Shown here: piece by piece, positions 7,553-16,900 of the stretch
Layout: every line of letters begins with the position of its first letter
Position numbering within the stretch: the stretch's first letter is position 1
DNA from: Cellulomonas xylanilytica
GTDB lineage: Bacteria; Actinomycetota; Actinomycetes; Actinomycetales; Cellulomonadaceae
NCBI RefSeq assembly: GCF_007989805.1
Contig: NZ_BJUB01000007.1
Span: 1-64,000, forward strand
Reading direction: 5' to 3'
DNA length: 64,000 nt
Notes under the pieces: generated by a model
Databases searched by the model: none
Seen by the model: only the letters and a program-made list of their open reading frames with translations
What the model was told of the DNA's origin: nothing
Made by a program: the position numbers and the translations under genes

Positions 7553-7566
7553 CGCGCGAGCGTCGG

Positions 7567-8010
7567 CTACCGGTCGGAGCCGGGGCTGTCCGGGAACATC
7601 GGGCTGACCTCGTCGTCGAACGAGCGCTCGTCGCTCCAGCGCGGCCCGTTCCCCCAGTCGCCGCCGTTGTAGTCGTGCACGGCGACGATGGCGATGAGCG
7701 CCCAGAGGATCGAGGCGAGGATCGAGAGCACGATCAGGGCGGCGCCGACGATGACGCTGATGATGCCCCAGCGGCGCGCGTTCGAGGCCTCCCGGTCGGC
7801 CGTCACGGCATCCGCGGCGCCGATCGCGCGAGCCGCACGGTGCGAGGCGAGGAGCGCGGGGATCCCCGTGGGCCAGAACAGGATCATCGCGGCGATGACC
7901 CAGCCGACGGGTGCCGACGTGACGGGGCTGGTGGCCGGGGGCGGCGGCGTCGGCGACGGCGTCGTGAACGCCGGGTCGGGGGTCGGACGGGGGATGGGCT
8001 CGGTGGTCAT
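7567..8010 (-). CDS. CD225/dispanin-like membrane protein
   Basis: 147 aa. A Pro/Thr-rich N-terminal tail (residues 1-30) is followed by two membrane segments (about 33-51 and 80-108). The first segment and its loop (GWVIAAMILFWPTGIPALLA, then ASNARRWGIISVIVG) have the intramembrane and conserved-loop pattern of the CD225/dispanin superfamily. ATG 8010 has an ideal AGGAA/GGAGG site 5 bases upstream. Bacterial members are small, often in envelope or secretion contexts, with no defined activity. Convergent with the MFS gene. Confidence 0.75.
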   Translation of the reverse strand: MTTEPIPRPTPDPAFTTPSPTPPPPATSPVTSAPVGWVIAAMILFWPTGIPALLASHRAARAIGAADAVTADREASNARRWGIISVIVGAALIVLSILASILWALIAIVAVHDYNGGDWGNGPRWSDERSFDDEVSPMFPDSPGSDR

Positions 8011-8198
8011 GGTTCCTCCGGGGACGTCTCGGCTGGTCGTTCTCACGGTAGGACGCCCGCCTGGGAATGCCCTTTGAGTCCGGCTGTGCCAGCGAGACCG
8101 CACCCAACTCGGGCGGTGGGCCTCGGTCACCTCGGCGCGCGTCGCCGCGTGACGGCACTTACGGTGTCTCGACGCGGCTCCCGGAAGGCGGTGTGCTC

Positions 8199-9392
8199 AT
8201 GGCCGGACCCCGGCACCATGACGTCCTGGTGGTCGGCGGCGGCAACGCCGGCATCTCCCTCGCCGCGAAGCTGCGGCGCGACGGCTGCCGGGACGTGGCC
8301 GTCGTCGAGCCCAAGCAGGTGCACGAGTACCGGCCGCTCCTGTCGTACGTCGCGTCGGGCATGGCGACCCTCGACGACCTGCGCCGGCCGCAGTCCGAGG
8401 TGATCCCCCGCGGGGTGCGGTGGCACTCCGACGCGGTGGTCGGCATCGAGCCCGAACGGTCCCTCGTGCGGCTGGCGAGCGGGAAGGAGCTGACGTACAC
8501 CGACCTCGCCGTGTGCCCCGGCTCGCGCGTGGACTGGGACGCGATCCCGGGCGCCGAGGAGGCGATGGGCACACCGGCGGCGTCGACGAGCTACCTGCCG
8601 GAGCTCGCGCCCGGGACGTGGACGAGGCTCTCGTCGCTGGTGGCCGGGACCGCGGTGTTCGCGATCTCCGACCGGCACGTGCCCTGCGCACCGGTCGGCC
8701 TGAAGCCCCTGTTCACCGCCGCCGACCACTGGCGCCGGACCGGCGTGCTCGACGCGATCACGATCGAGCTCCTCGTCGCCGGCGACCGCCTGGTCGACCT
8801 GCCGCGTGCCGACGACGAGCTGCGCGCCGCCGCGGAGTCGTACGGCGTGCACGTGCGCACCGGGACGAGCGTCGAGTCGATCGACGCGTCGACCCGGTCG
8901 CTGCGGGTGCGCACGCCCGACGGACCGACCGAGGTGCGCTACGACGCCCTCTACCTGGCGCCACCCCACCGGGCGCCCGACTGGCTGGCGTCCAGCGGAC
9001 TGACCTCGCCGGCGAGCGACGGCTTCCTCGCCGTGGACCCCTGGACCCTGCAGCACCGCGACCACCCGACGGTGTGGGGCCTGGGTGACGCGGCGTCCGT
9101 CGATGCCCTGCCCTCGGGCGGGGCCCTGCGCAAGCAGGTGCCGGTGGTGGCGCACAACATCGCGGCCCGGCGGACCGGCGCGACGATGCGGCGGTACGAC
9201 GGGTACTCCATCGGCCCGGTGACCACGTCGCGCCGCAGGCTCCTGCTCGCCGAGTTCGACCGCGACGGCCGGCCGGAGCCGACGACGCCGGTGCCCGACC
9301 TGGTGCGGCCGCGCCGCAGCCTGCTGCTATTCGACCGCTACGTGGAGCCACAGGTGTACTGGCACCGGCTGCTGAAGGGAAAGGTGTCGTGA
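8199..9392 (+). CDS. FAD-dependent pyridine nucleotide-disulfide oxidoreductase, SQR-like
   Basis: 397 aa. The N-terminal FAD-binding motif is VLVVGGGNAGISLAAKL (about residues 9-25) and the second FAD contact is VWGLGDAAS near residue 290. VHEYRPLLSYVASGMATLDD and the single Cys in DRHVPCAPVGLKPLF resemble sulfide:quinone oxidoreductases, but only one redox Cys is evident, so sulfide oxidation is not assured. ATG 8199 has GGAAGG upstream. Its stop overlaps the next small gene by 4 bases. Confidence 0.8.
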   Translation: MAGPRHHDVLVVGGGNAGISLAAKLRRDGCRDVAVVEPKQVHEYRPLLSYVASGMATLDDLRRPQSEVIPRGVRWHSDAVVGIEPERSLVRLASGKELTYTDLAVCPGSRVDWDAIPGAEEAMGTPAASTSYLPELAPGTWTRLSSLVAGTAVFAISDRHVPCAPVGLKPLFTAADHWRRTGVLDAITIELLVAGDRLVDLPRADDELRAAAESYGVHVRTGTSVESIDASTRSLRVRTPDGPTEVRYDALYLAPPHRAPDWLASSGLTSPASDGFLAVDPWTLQHRDHPTVWGLGDAASVDALPSGGALRKQVPVVAHNIAARRTGATMRRYDGYSIGPVTTSRRRLLLAEFDRDGRPEPTTPVPDLVRPRRSLLLFDRYVEPQVYWHRLLKGKVS

Positions 9393-9592
9393 GCATGCGC
9401 AAGGGGCAGAAGGTGCACTGGAACACGTCGCAGGGTCGGACCACGGGCACGACCGTGGAGCGGCGCACGTCGGACTTCACGTTCGACGGGCAGCAGTTCC
9501 GGGCCTCCGACGACGAGCCGTACTGGATCGTCGAGTCCGAGAAGACGGGCGCCCGGGCGGCGCACAAGGAGTCGAGCCTGACGCCGGCGTGA
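9389..9592 (+). CDS. DUF2945 (HVA1/Tudor-like) small protein
   Basis: 67 aa, GTG start overlapping the flavoprotein stop (GTGA). The sequence RKGQKVHWNTSQGRTTGTTV is the signature of the hypervirulence-associated Tudor-like (DUF2945) domain, a small SH3-like barrel of unknown molecular role in bacteria. The end, KESSLTPA, also fits the family. Translational coupling to the oxidoreductase suggests a joint function in redox stress; this is inference. Confidence 0.85.
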   Translation: MSMRKGQKVHWNTSQGRTTGTTVERRTSDFTFDGQQFRASDDEPYWIVESEKTGARAAHKESSLTPA

Positions 9593-9656
9593 GCGGGCAT
9601 CAGAACGGCGGGCACCGGATGACCGGTCCCGCCACTTTCAAGGTATAGCCGACAGG

Positions 9657-9675
9657 GGGTCTTGCGGCAAGGCCC
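9657..9675 (+). promoter_or_regulatory. Rifamycin-associated element (RAE) upstream of helR
   Basis: GGGTCTTGCGGCAAGGCCC differs by one base from my recollection of the published 19-bp RAE (GGGGCTTGCGGCAAGGCCC). It is part of a larger inverted repeat, GGGG...CTTGCGGCAAG...CCCC, at 9655-9677. RAEs mark rifamycin-inducible genes in actinobacteria. It lies 70 bases before the helR start and just downstream of an AT-rich GGTATAGCC (9642-9650) that could be the -10 region, which would put the RAE at the start of the transcript. Confidence 0.85.
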
Positions 9676-9744
9676 CCGTCGCGGCGCAGAATCTCCGACC
9701 GTGCCCGGGTCGTGCCCCCGGGCGGGCGACCCAGTGCGGAGCTG

Positions 9745-11949
9745 ATGACGACCGTGACCCCTGTGACCACCAGCGCGTTCCACCTTCCCGACGACCTCGC
9801 CGCCAAGGCGGACCCGGCGTCGATCGGGCCCGACGAGGAGCACTTCGCGGCCGTCGCGACCACCCTCGCGCAGTCGATCGCCGAGCTGACCGAGCGGCTC
9901 GACACCGCACGCCGGGCCCCCGGGCGGGGCGGCACGATGGCGCTGGAGCGCGACCAGGAGATCCACCGGCTCAGCTCCCGGCTGCGCACGCTGCGGCGGT
10001 TCGGCCTCGACCTGTGCCTCGGCCGCACCGTCGGCGCGGACGGCGAGACGGTGTACGTCGGGCGGCTCGGTCTGACCGACAGCACGGGACGGCGGCTCCT
10101 GCTGGACTGGCGCTCGCCCGCGGCCGAGCCGTTCTTCGGGGCGACCCACGCCACCCCGATGGGCCTGGTGAGCCGCCGCCGGTACCGCTGGACCGGTGGC
10201 CGGGTCAGCGACTACTGGGACGAGGTGTTCACGGCCGAGGGCCTGCGCAGCAGTGCCGCGCTCGACGACCAGTCGGCGTTCGTCGCCAGCCTGGGGGCCG
10301 AGCGGTCGGACCGGATGCGGGACGTGCTGGGCACCATCGCTGCCGACCAGGACGCCATCATCCGCGCGGGGTCGGCCGGCGCGCTCGTCGTCGACGGCGG
10401 TCCGGGCACCGGCAAGACGGTCGTCGCGCTGCACCGCACGGCGTACCTCCTGTACTCCGACCCGCGCCTCGGTCACCGCCGCGGCGGCGTGCTGTTCGTC
10501 GGCCCGCACCAGCCGTACCTCGACTACGTCGGCGACGTCCTGCCCAGCCTCGGGGAGGAGGGCGTCCGGACGTGCACTCTGCGGGACCTCGTCGCGGAGG
10601 GTGCCACGGCAGCGGTCGAGACCGACCCGGAGGTCGCCCGGCTCAAGGCGTCCGTGCAGATGGTGCGCGCCATCGAGCCGGCCGTCCGGTTCTACGAGAA
10701 GCCCCCGACGAAGGGGCTGGAGGTCGAGACCTCCTGGTTCGACGTCTGGGTCAGCGCCGACGACTGGGCCGAGGCGTTCGAGGCGCCGGAGCCCGGCACC
10801 CCGCACAACGAGGCGCGCGAGCAGGTGCGGGACGCCCTGCTGGAGATCCTGGTGGACAAGGTCGACGACGAGGAGGTCGAGCGTGACCAGCTCCGCCGGG
10901 CGCTGCGCGCGAGCACGGACCTGAACGCGGCTCTCGACCGGGCGTGGCCGCTGCTCGAGCCGACGGATCTCGTCGGGGACCTCTGGACCGTCCCGGCCTA
11001 CCTGCGGCTGTGCGCCCCCGGGCTGACGCGGGACGAGATCCGGGTGCTGCAGCGCTCCGACGCCCAGGCGTGGACGGTCTCCGACCTGCCGCTCCTCGAC
11101 GCCGCCCGCCAACGGCTCGGTGACCCGGAGGCGTCCCGGCGTCGTCGTCGCCAGGAGGCGAGCCTGGCCGCCGAGCGTGCGTACATGGACACGATCGTCG
11201 ACGACCTCATCGCGACCGACGACTCCGAGCTCAAGCTCATGTCGATGCTGCGCGGAGAGGACATGCGCGACAAGCTGGTCGACGAGTCGGCCCTCGCGAC
11301 GGTCGACCCCGACGCGCTCGCGGGACCGTTCGCGCACGTCGTCGTGGACGAGGCGCAGGAGCTAACGGACGCGGAGTGGCAGATGCTGCTGCGCCGGTGC
11401 CCGTCGCGGAGCCTGACCGTCGTCGGCGACCGCGCGCAGGCGCGGCACGGGTTCGCCGAGTCGTGGCAGGACCGGCTGGAGCGCGTGGGGCTGCACCAGG
11501 TGGAGCTGGCGTCGCTGAGCATCAACTACCGGACGCCGCAGGAGGTGATGGCGGAGGCGGAGCCCGTCATCCGCGCGGCGCTCCCGGACGCCAACGTGCC
11601 GACGTCCGTGCGGAGCACCGGTGTCCCCGTCCGGCACGGCGCGGCCTCGGAGCTGGGCGTGATCCTCGACGCCTGGCTCGCCGAGCACGCGGGGATCGCG
11701 TGCGTGATCGGTGACCCGACGTTCGAGGGGACGTCCCGGGTCCGCTCGCTGACCCCGGAGCTGGCCAAGGGTCTCGAGTTCGACCTGGTCGTCCTCGTCG
11801 ACCCCGAGTCGTTCGGCACCGGCGTCGAGGGGGCGGTCGACCGCTACGTCGCCATGACCCGCGCGACGCAGCAGCTCGTCGTCCTCACGAGGACGCCCGT
11901 CACTCCTCGATCGCCGCGTCGAGGGAGCGCAGGTGCTGGCGGAAGGTGA
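9745..11949 (+). CDS. helR: HelR, RNA polymerase recycling ATPase (rifamycin resistance)
   Basis: 734 aa, superfamily 1 UvrD/HelD-like motor. HelR binds RNA polymerase, dislodges stalled or rifamycin-bound enzyme and confers tolerance. Seen: an N-terminal helical hairpin (about residues 20-90), FGLDLCLGRTVGADGETVYV, DWRSPAAEPFFGATHA, Walker A GGPGTGKT at about 218-225, Walker B region VVVDEAQELTDAEWQMLL, SINYRTPQEVMAEAEPVI and RYVAMTRATQQLVVLT near the end. ATG 9745 has GGAG 6 bases upstream; GTG 9712 in frame is less likely. Its last 50 bases overlap the convergent rraA-like gene. An RAE upstream predicts rifamycin induction. Confidence 0.93.
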   Translation: MTTVTPVTTSAFHLPDDLAAKADPASIGPDEEHFAAVATTLAQSIAELTERLDTARRAPGRGGTMALERDQEIHRLSSRLRTLRRFGLDLCLGRTVGADGETVYVGRLGLTDSTGRRLLLDWRSPAAEPFFGATHATPMGLVSRRRYRWTGGRVSDYWDEVFTAEGLRSSAALDDQSAFVASLGAERSDRMRDVLGTIAADQDAIIRAGSAGALVVDGGPGTGKTVVALHRTAYLLYSDPRLGHRRGGVLFVGPHQPYLDYVGDVLPSLGEEGVRTCTLRDLVAEGATAAVETDPEVARLKASVQMVRAIEPAVRFYEKPPTKGLEVETSWFDVWVSADDWAEAFEAPEPGTPHNEAREQVRDALLEILVDKVDDEEVERDQLRRALRASTDLNAALDRAWPLLEPTDLVGDLWTVPAYLRLCAPGLTRDEIRVLQRSDAQAWTVSDLPLLDAARQRLGDPEASRRRRRQEASLAAERAYMDTIVDDLIATDDSELKLMSMLRGEDMRDKLVDESALATVDPDALAGPFAHVVVDEAQELTDAEWQMLLRRCPSRSLTVVGDRAQARHGFAESWQDRLERVGLHQVELASLSINYRTPQEVMAEAEPVIRAALPDANVPTSVRSTGVPVRHGAASELGVILDAWLAEHAGIACVIGDPTFEGTSRVRSLTPELAKGLEFDLVVLVDPESFGTGVEGAVDRYVAMTRATQQLVVLTRTPVTPRSPRRGSAGAGGR

Positions 11950-12595
11950 TGCCGTCGCGCTCGCGGGCGACCAGGTAGTCGTCGAAGCGGGTCTGCTCGC
12001 GCAGCGTCGTCCCCGACAGCATGCGCTCCGCCTGGCTGCGCTCGGTGTCGCGGATCCGGGCGGCGACGGCGGCGAGCTCCGTCGCGCGCGCCGCCGGCAC
12101 GAACACCACGCCGTCGTCGTCGGCGAGGACGACGTCGTCGGCGGTGACGATGTGCGGACCGCACCAGGCCCAGGCCAGGGCGTCCGCGGCCTGCGGGTCG
12201 AGGCGCTCCGGTCCGTTCGGGTACGCGCCCAGGCTCAGGACCGGCAGGGCGATCTCGCGCAGCTGGGCGGTGTCGCGGTGCAGCCCCCAGATGACGATGC
12301 CGGCCAGGCCCGCGCGGGCGACCTCGAGGGCGACGAGGTCACCGACGCAGGCCTCGTCGGTCCGGCCCTCGTTGTCGACGACGAGCACGTCCCCCGGCTC
12401 GGCCTGCCCGAGCGCCTCGAGGAACACGTCGACGCTCCCGACGTGCCGCACCGGGCGGGCGCGGCCGACGAGGCGGATGCCGTCCCACGCCGGTCGCAGG
12501 GTCGCCGGGGCGCACCGGACGGTGACGCCGAGCCGGAGGCACGCGTCGGCCACGTGCGCGGTCGTCAGGTCGTCGAGCACTGCGGCTGCATCCAT
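11900..12595 (-). CDS. RraA/HMG-aldolase family protein
   Basis: 231 aa. The RraA-like fold is recognisable from TTAHVADACLRLG, PGDVLVVDNEGRTDEACVGD (the catalytic-loop region of 4-hydroxy-4-methyl-2-oxoglutarate aldolases), GIVIWGLHRDTAQLRE and VLADDDGVVFVPAA. Members act either as pyruvate aldolases or as RNase E inhibitors; in an actinobacterium the aldolase or decarboxylase role is more plausible. It follows the LysE exporter by 17 bases, probably in one transcript. Its 3' end overlaps helR tail to tail. Confidence 0.82.
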   Translation of the reverse strand: MDAAAVLDDLTTAHVADACLRLGVTVRCAPATLRPAWDGIRLVGRARPVRHVGSVDVFLEALGQAEPGDVLVVDNEGRTDEACVGDLVALEVARAGLAGIVIWGLHRDTAQLREIALPVLSLGAYPNGPERLDPQAADALAWAWCGPHIVTADDVVLADDDGVVFVPAARATELAAVAARIRDTERSQAERMLSGTTLREQTRFDDYLVARERDGITFRQHLRSLDAAIEE

Positions 12596-12612
12596 GGGGG
12601 CATCTTCGCCGG

Positions 12613-13233
12613 TCAGACGAGCGCCTGCTCGACGATCAGCGCGACCCCGAGCCCGGTCATGACGACCGCCGACGTCCGCGACACCACCCGGGCCGCCCCC
12701 GGACGGGCGGACAGCACCCGCTGCGCGGTCACCGCGACGGTGAGGTAGACCGCCGCGCAGGTCGCGAGGTGCACCAGTCCGAGCACCGCGACCTGCGCCC
12801 AGACCGGCCACGGCGCTGACGTCGACGTGAACTGGGGCAGCAGCGCCAGGATCAGCAGGAGCACCTTGGGGTTGAGGCCGCTGACGCCGAACCCCTTCCA
12901 CAGCCACCGTGCGCGGGAGGACCCGGTGGCGGCGTCGATGCTCTCCTGCGGCGGTGCCGACCGCGTGAACGTCTGGAACCCGAGCCACAGCAGGTAGGCA
13001 CCGCCGACGAGGGTCAGCGCGCCGAGCAGCCCGGGGGCGCCGGCCACCAGCGCGCCCACGCCGGCGGCCACGAGGACGGTCGCCGCGAGGTGCCCGGCGA
13101 GCATCCCGCCGACCGCCGGCAGGGCGACCCGGCCGCGCAGGCCGGCGCTGATCGCGTACGCCCAGTCGGAGCCGGGCGCGACGACGAACACGAACGAGAC
13201 CGCCCAGAACGCGAGCACGTCGGCAACGTCCAT
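12613..13233 (-). CDS. LysE/RhtB family amino acid exporter
   Basis: 206 aa with about six hydrophobic segments. The N-terminal pattern FVFVVAPGSDWAYAISAGLRG and the later KGFGVSGLNPKVLLLILALL are LysE/RhtB signatures (PGP/PGS loop and NPK motif). It exports amino acids or related metabolites. ATG 13233 has GGAGGGA upstream. Divergent from an Lrp/AsnC regulator, the usual control partner for such exporters. Confidence 0.9.
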   Translation of the reverse strand: MDVADVLAFWAVSFVFVVAPGSDWAYAISAGLRGRVALPAVGGMLAGHLAATVLVAAGVGALVAGAPGLLGALTLVGGAYLLWLGFQTFTRSAPPQESIDAATGSSRARWLWKGFGVSGLNPKVLLLILALLPQFTSTSAPWPVWAQVAVLGLVHLATCAAVYLTVAVTAQRVLSARPGAARVVSRTSAVVMTGLGVALIVEQALV

Positions 13234-13324
13234 GGCCAGCTCCCTCCGCTCGATGCCAGGAGGAACGCTATGGCGGGAGCGGGCGAAGGTGGTTCCGACT
13301 TCTTCGCGACGCGGCGGCGCTCGT

Positions 13325-13337
13325 GGAAGGATCTTCC
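13325..13337. promoter_or_regulatory. Inverted repeat at the Lrp/LysE divergent region
   Basis: GGAAG-GAT-CTTCC is a 13-base inverted repeat ending two bases before the Lrp start codon, in the 106-base region between the divergent lysE and lrp genes. Lrp/AsnC proteins bind short imperfect palindromes and often repress themselves. The GGAAGG half also serves as the likely ribosome site, so binding or structure here could affect translation. Confidence 0.4.
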
Positions 13338-13339
13338 GC

Positions 13340-13792
13340 ATGGACGCGATCGACCGACAGATCCTTGCCGAGCTGCAGCGCGACGGCCGTCAGACGCTGA
13401 CCGACCTGGCCGAGCGCGTCCGGCTCAGCGTCTCTCCGTGCCACCGCCGGCTGCGCGCCCTCGAGCAGTCCGGGGTCATCACCGGCTACCACGCACGCAT
13501 CGACCCGGCCGCGCTCGGCCTGACGTTCGAGGCGCTCCTCTTCGTCACCATGCGCGAGGCCACCCGCACCTCCATCGCGACGTTCGAGACGGCCGTCGCC
13601 GAGCTGCCGAACGTCCTGCTGGCCCAGCGCCTGTTCGGCGACCCCGACTACCTGCTGCGCGTCGTCGCCAAGGACCTGAGCGACTACCAGCGCCTCTACG
13701 ACGAGGAGCTGTCCGGCCTGCCGGGCGTGCAGCGGGTCAGCTCGACGCTCGTCATGCGATCGGTCGTCGAGGATCGCCCGCTGCCCCTCTGA
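13340..13792 (+). CDS. Lrp/AsnC family transcriptional regulator
   Basis: 150 aa, full length. The N-terminal winged HTH (IDRQILAELQRDGRQTLTDL followed by RVRLSVSPCHRRLRALEQSG, residues 4-45) is followed by the RAM ligand-binding domain (about 70-140, with DPDYLLRVVAKDLSDYQ). It probably senses an amino acid and controls the divergent LysE exporter. ATG 13340 is the only start that fits the family. Confidence 0.92.
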   Translation: MDAIDRQILAELQRDGRQTLTDLAERVRLSVSPCHRRLRALEQSGVITGYHARIDPAALGLTFEALLFVTMREATRTSIATFETAVAELPNVLLAQRLFGDPDYLLRVVAKDLSDYQRLYDEELSGLPGVQRVSSTLVMRSVVEDRPLPL

Positions 13793-13925
13793 CCGTCAGG
13801 AGGCGCCCGAAACTGCCTCCGATCAGGTGAAGCGTGGGCACAATCCGCCCGCCTCCGGGCAGCCGCTGGCTAGGTTCGGGCTCGCCCTGGAGCCGTCCCG
13901 GGCCATCCAGCTCAGGGGGAACGGC

Positions 13926-16900
13926 ATGCCTGCAGGGCGCGCTCGCGGACGCACGCACACACTTGTCGCCGGGCTGGCCGTGGCGGCCACCGCGCTCGTC
14001 GGTCTGGTGGTTGCGCCGGCGGCGCATGCCGCCCCGGGGGCGGTCCTCGATCTGCCCGGCTGCTCGGACAACATCCTGGGGCGCAACGACGACTCGTCGA
14101 CCGGGGTCGTGGACCTGCCCTTCGAGCTGAACTTCTACGGCGAGGGCTACGGCCAGGCGTTCGTCAACAACAACGGCAATATCACGTTCGACGAGCAGCT
14201 CGGCACGTACACGCCGTTCGGGCTCGTGGCGACGATGCGGCCGATCATCGCGCCCTTCTTCGCAGACGTGGACACCCGTGGCGGCGCCGGCGTCGTCACG
14301 TACGGCACCACGACCTACAGCGGCCGAACGGCGTTCTGCGTCGTGTGGCCGGAGGTCGGCTACTACCCCAACGCGGTCGACAAGCTCAACACGTTCCAGC
14401 TGCTCCTCGTCGACCGCTCGGACCGCGGCGACGCGGACTTCGACATCGTCTTCAACTACGACCAGGTCGAGTGGGAGACCGGCTCGGCATCGGGTGGCAA
14501 CGGCGGACTCGGTGGCAGCTCCGCGCACGCCGGCTTCTCGAGCGGCTCCGGGACCGCCGACACCTCGTACTCCTTCGCGGGGTCCGGGATCAACGGCGCC
14601 CTCCTCGACTCGTCGGCCACAGGGCTGGCCCACGGCAGCCGCGGGTCGTCCGTGCCCGGTCGCTACGTCTTCTCCATCACCAACGGCTCACCGAACCATC
14701 TGGCGCGCCCAGCCGAGGAGCTCAACGGCATCCGGCTGAGCTCGTTCTACGTGAGCGACCCGGTGAACTCCGCCACGGGCAACCTCGTGCTGCCGGTGAC
14801 GGACCTGGACGCCGTGGGCGGGCGCAGCGGCTTCGACGTCTCCCGTACCTACAACTCCCGTGACGGACGCACAGGCCGCTTCGGATCCGGCTGGTCGAGC
14901 CTCCTCGACGTGCGGCTGACCCCGGCCGACGGCGGGGTGCTCGAGCTGGCCGAGCCCGACGGCCGCATCGTCTCGTTCACGCCGGACGGTACCGATGGCT
15001 GGTCGACGCCCGAGGAGTTCGCGGGCGTCCCGACGCAGGACGACCAGGGACGCGACCGCATCGACTTCGTGGACGGGTCGTCGTGGACGTTCGACGACGA
15101 GGGTGGTCTCTCGGTCGTCCGCGACGCCGTCGGGACGGAGCTGAGCCTCGTCCGGGACGCAGCGGGCGACGTCGTCCGGGTGGTCGACTCGGCTGGTCCG
15201 GAGCTCACGGTGACGTCGAACGGCACCGGGCAGGTCACGCACATCGAGGCGTCCGACGGCCGCACCGTCCGGTACGCGTACGACGGCGCCGCGCTGACCG
15301 GTGTCACGGACAGCCTGGGCGGCGTCACGACCGCCACCTACGACGGTGCCGGACACCTGCTGACCCAGGTCGGACCGGACGGTCGCGAGGTCATGACCAA
15401 CACGTACGACACCGCCGGCCGGGTGCTCACCCAGGTGGTCGGCGGTGGCGAGGTGTCGTTCACGTACGACGACCTCGAGGGAACCACCGTGGTCCGTGAC
15501 GCCCGCACCGGGGAGCAGACGGTCGTCGCGCACGACACGCAGGGTCACCCGACGGCTCTGACGGACGCGGCCGGCGAGCGGGTGACCCTGGAGTACGACG
15601 CGCAGGGCAACCTCGTGTCGTCGACGGACCGCAGCGAGGCCACGACGACCGTCACCTACGACGAGGACGGCAACGTCCTGTCCGCGGTCGACGCGCTGGG
15701 CGGGAGCCAGACCTGGGAGTACGACGCTCTCGGCAGGGTGGTCGGGCACACCGACGCCGGCGGCGCCACCACCACCTTCGGGTACGACGGGGACGAGCGC
15801 CTCGCCGCCACGACGACGACGGCCGACGGCGCGGTGACCCGGTCGGTCGTCGACGACGGGCGCCTCCTGTCGGTGACCGACGCCGACGGCGTCGCGCAGG
15901 CGTTCGAGTACGACGCGGTCGGCAACGTCTCGGCGCTGGTCGACGGGCTCGGTGGCCGGACCACCTACGAGCGCGACGCCGCCGGACGCATCGTCACGCA
16001 GACCAGCGCTGCCGGTCGCGTGACCTCGTACACCTACGACGCGCTCGGCCGCACGACGCGCGTCACGGACGCTGCGGGGACGCGCTCGTACACGTTCGAC
16101 GCCGTGGGGCACGTGCTCACCGAGACCAGTCCGACCGGTGGCGTGACCACCTACGAGCTCGACGACCAGGGCCGTCAGGTCACGGCGACGAACGCCGTCG
16201 GCGACACCGGGCGCACCACCTACGACGACGCCGGTCGCATCGCGACGACCGTGGACGCCCGCGGCGGCACCACCACGTACGCGTACGGCGTTCTGGGACG
16301 CGTCGAGTCGGTCACCGGGCCCACCGGCGAGGTGACCTCCTACGACTACGACGCCGACGGACGCGTCGCGACGGTCACCGACGCCGCCGGCGGGGTCACC
16401 TCGCAGGAGGTCGACGCGCTCGGGCGCATCACGTCGGCGACGGACGCCGCGGGCGGCGTGCGGACCTACGAGTACGACGCCCGCGGCGCCGTCGCGGTCG
16501 CGGTCGACCCGGAGGGCGGGCGCACCGTCGCCGAGTACGACGTGCTCGGCCGCGCCGTCGCCGTCACCGACCCGACCGGGGCGACCAGTCGTACGGCGTG
16601 GACACCGGGCGGCCGGGTGGCGTCGAGCACCGACGGCTCGGGCGTCACGACGACGTACGGCTACGACGCTGCCGGCAACAACGTGACGGTGCAGGACGCC
16701 CTGGGTGGTGTGCACCGGATGGCCTACGACGCGGACGGCCTGCTCGTCGGCGAGACCACCGCCGCCGGCCGGTCGGTGACGTACGGGTACGACTCCGCCG
16801 GACGCGCCGTGCGGACGGCCCGGCCCGACGGCTCCGCCGAGGTGCGCGAGCTCGACGCCGCCGGGAACCTCGTCGGGCTGGTCCAGCCGACGGGCGGTCG

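Noticed and set aside
8758..11337. Minus-strand open frame of 859 codons opposite helR
   Set aside because: Shadow frame; helR on the plus strand has full motif support.
13799..13820. Small hairpin GGAGGC...GCCTCC after lrp as terminator
   Set aside because: Only a 6-bp stem with a 10-base loop; too weak to call in DNA of this GC content.
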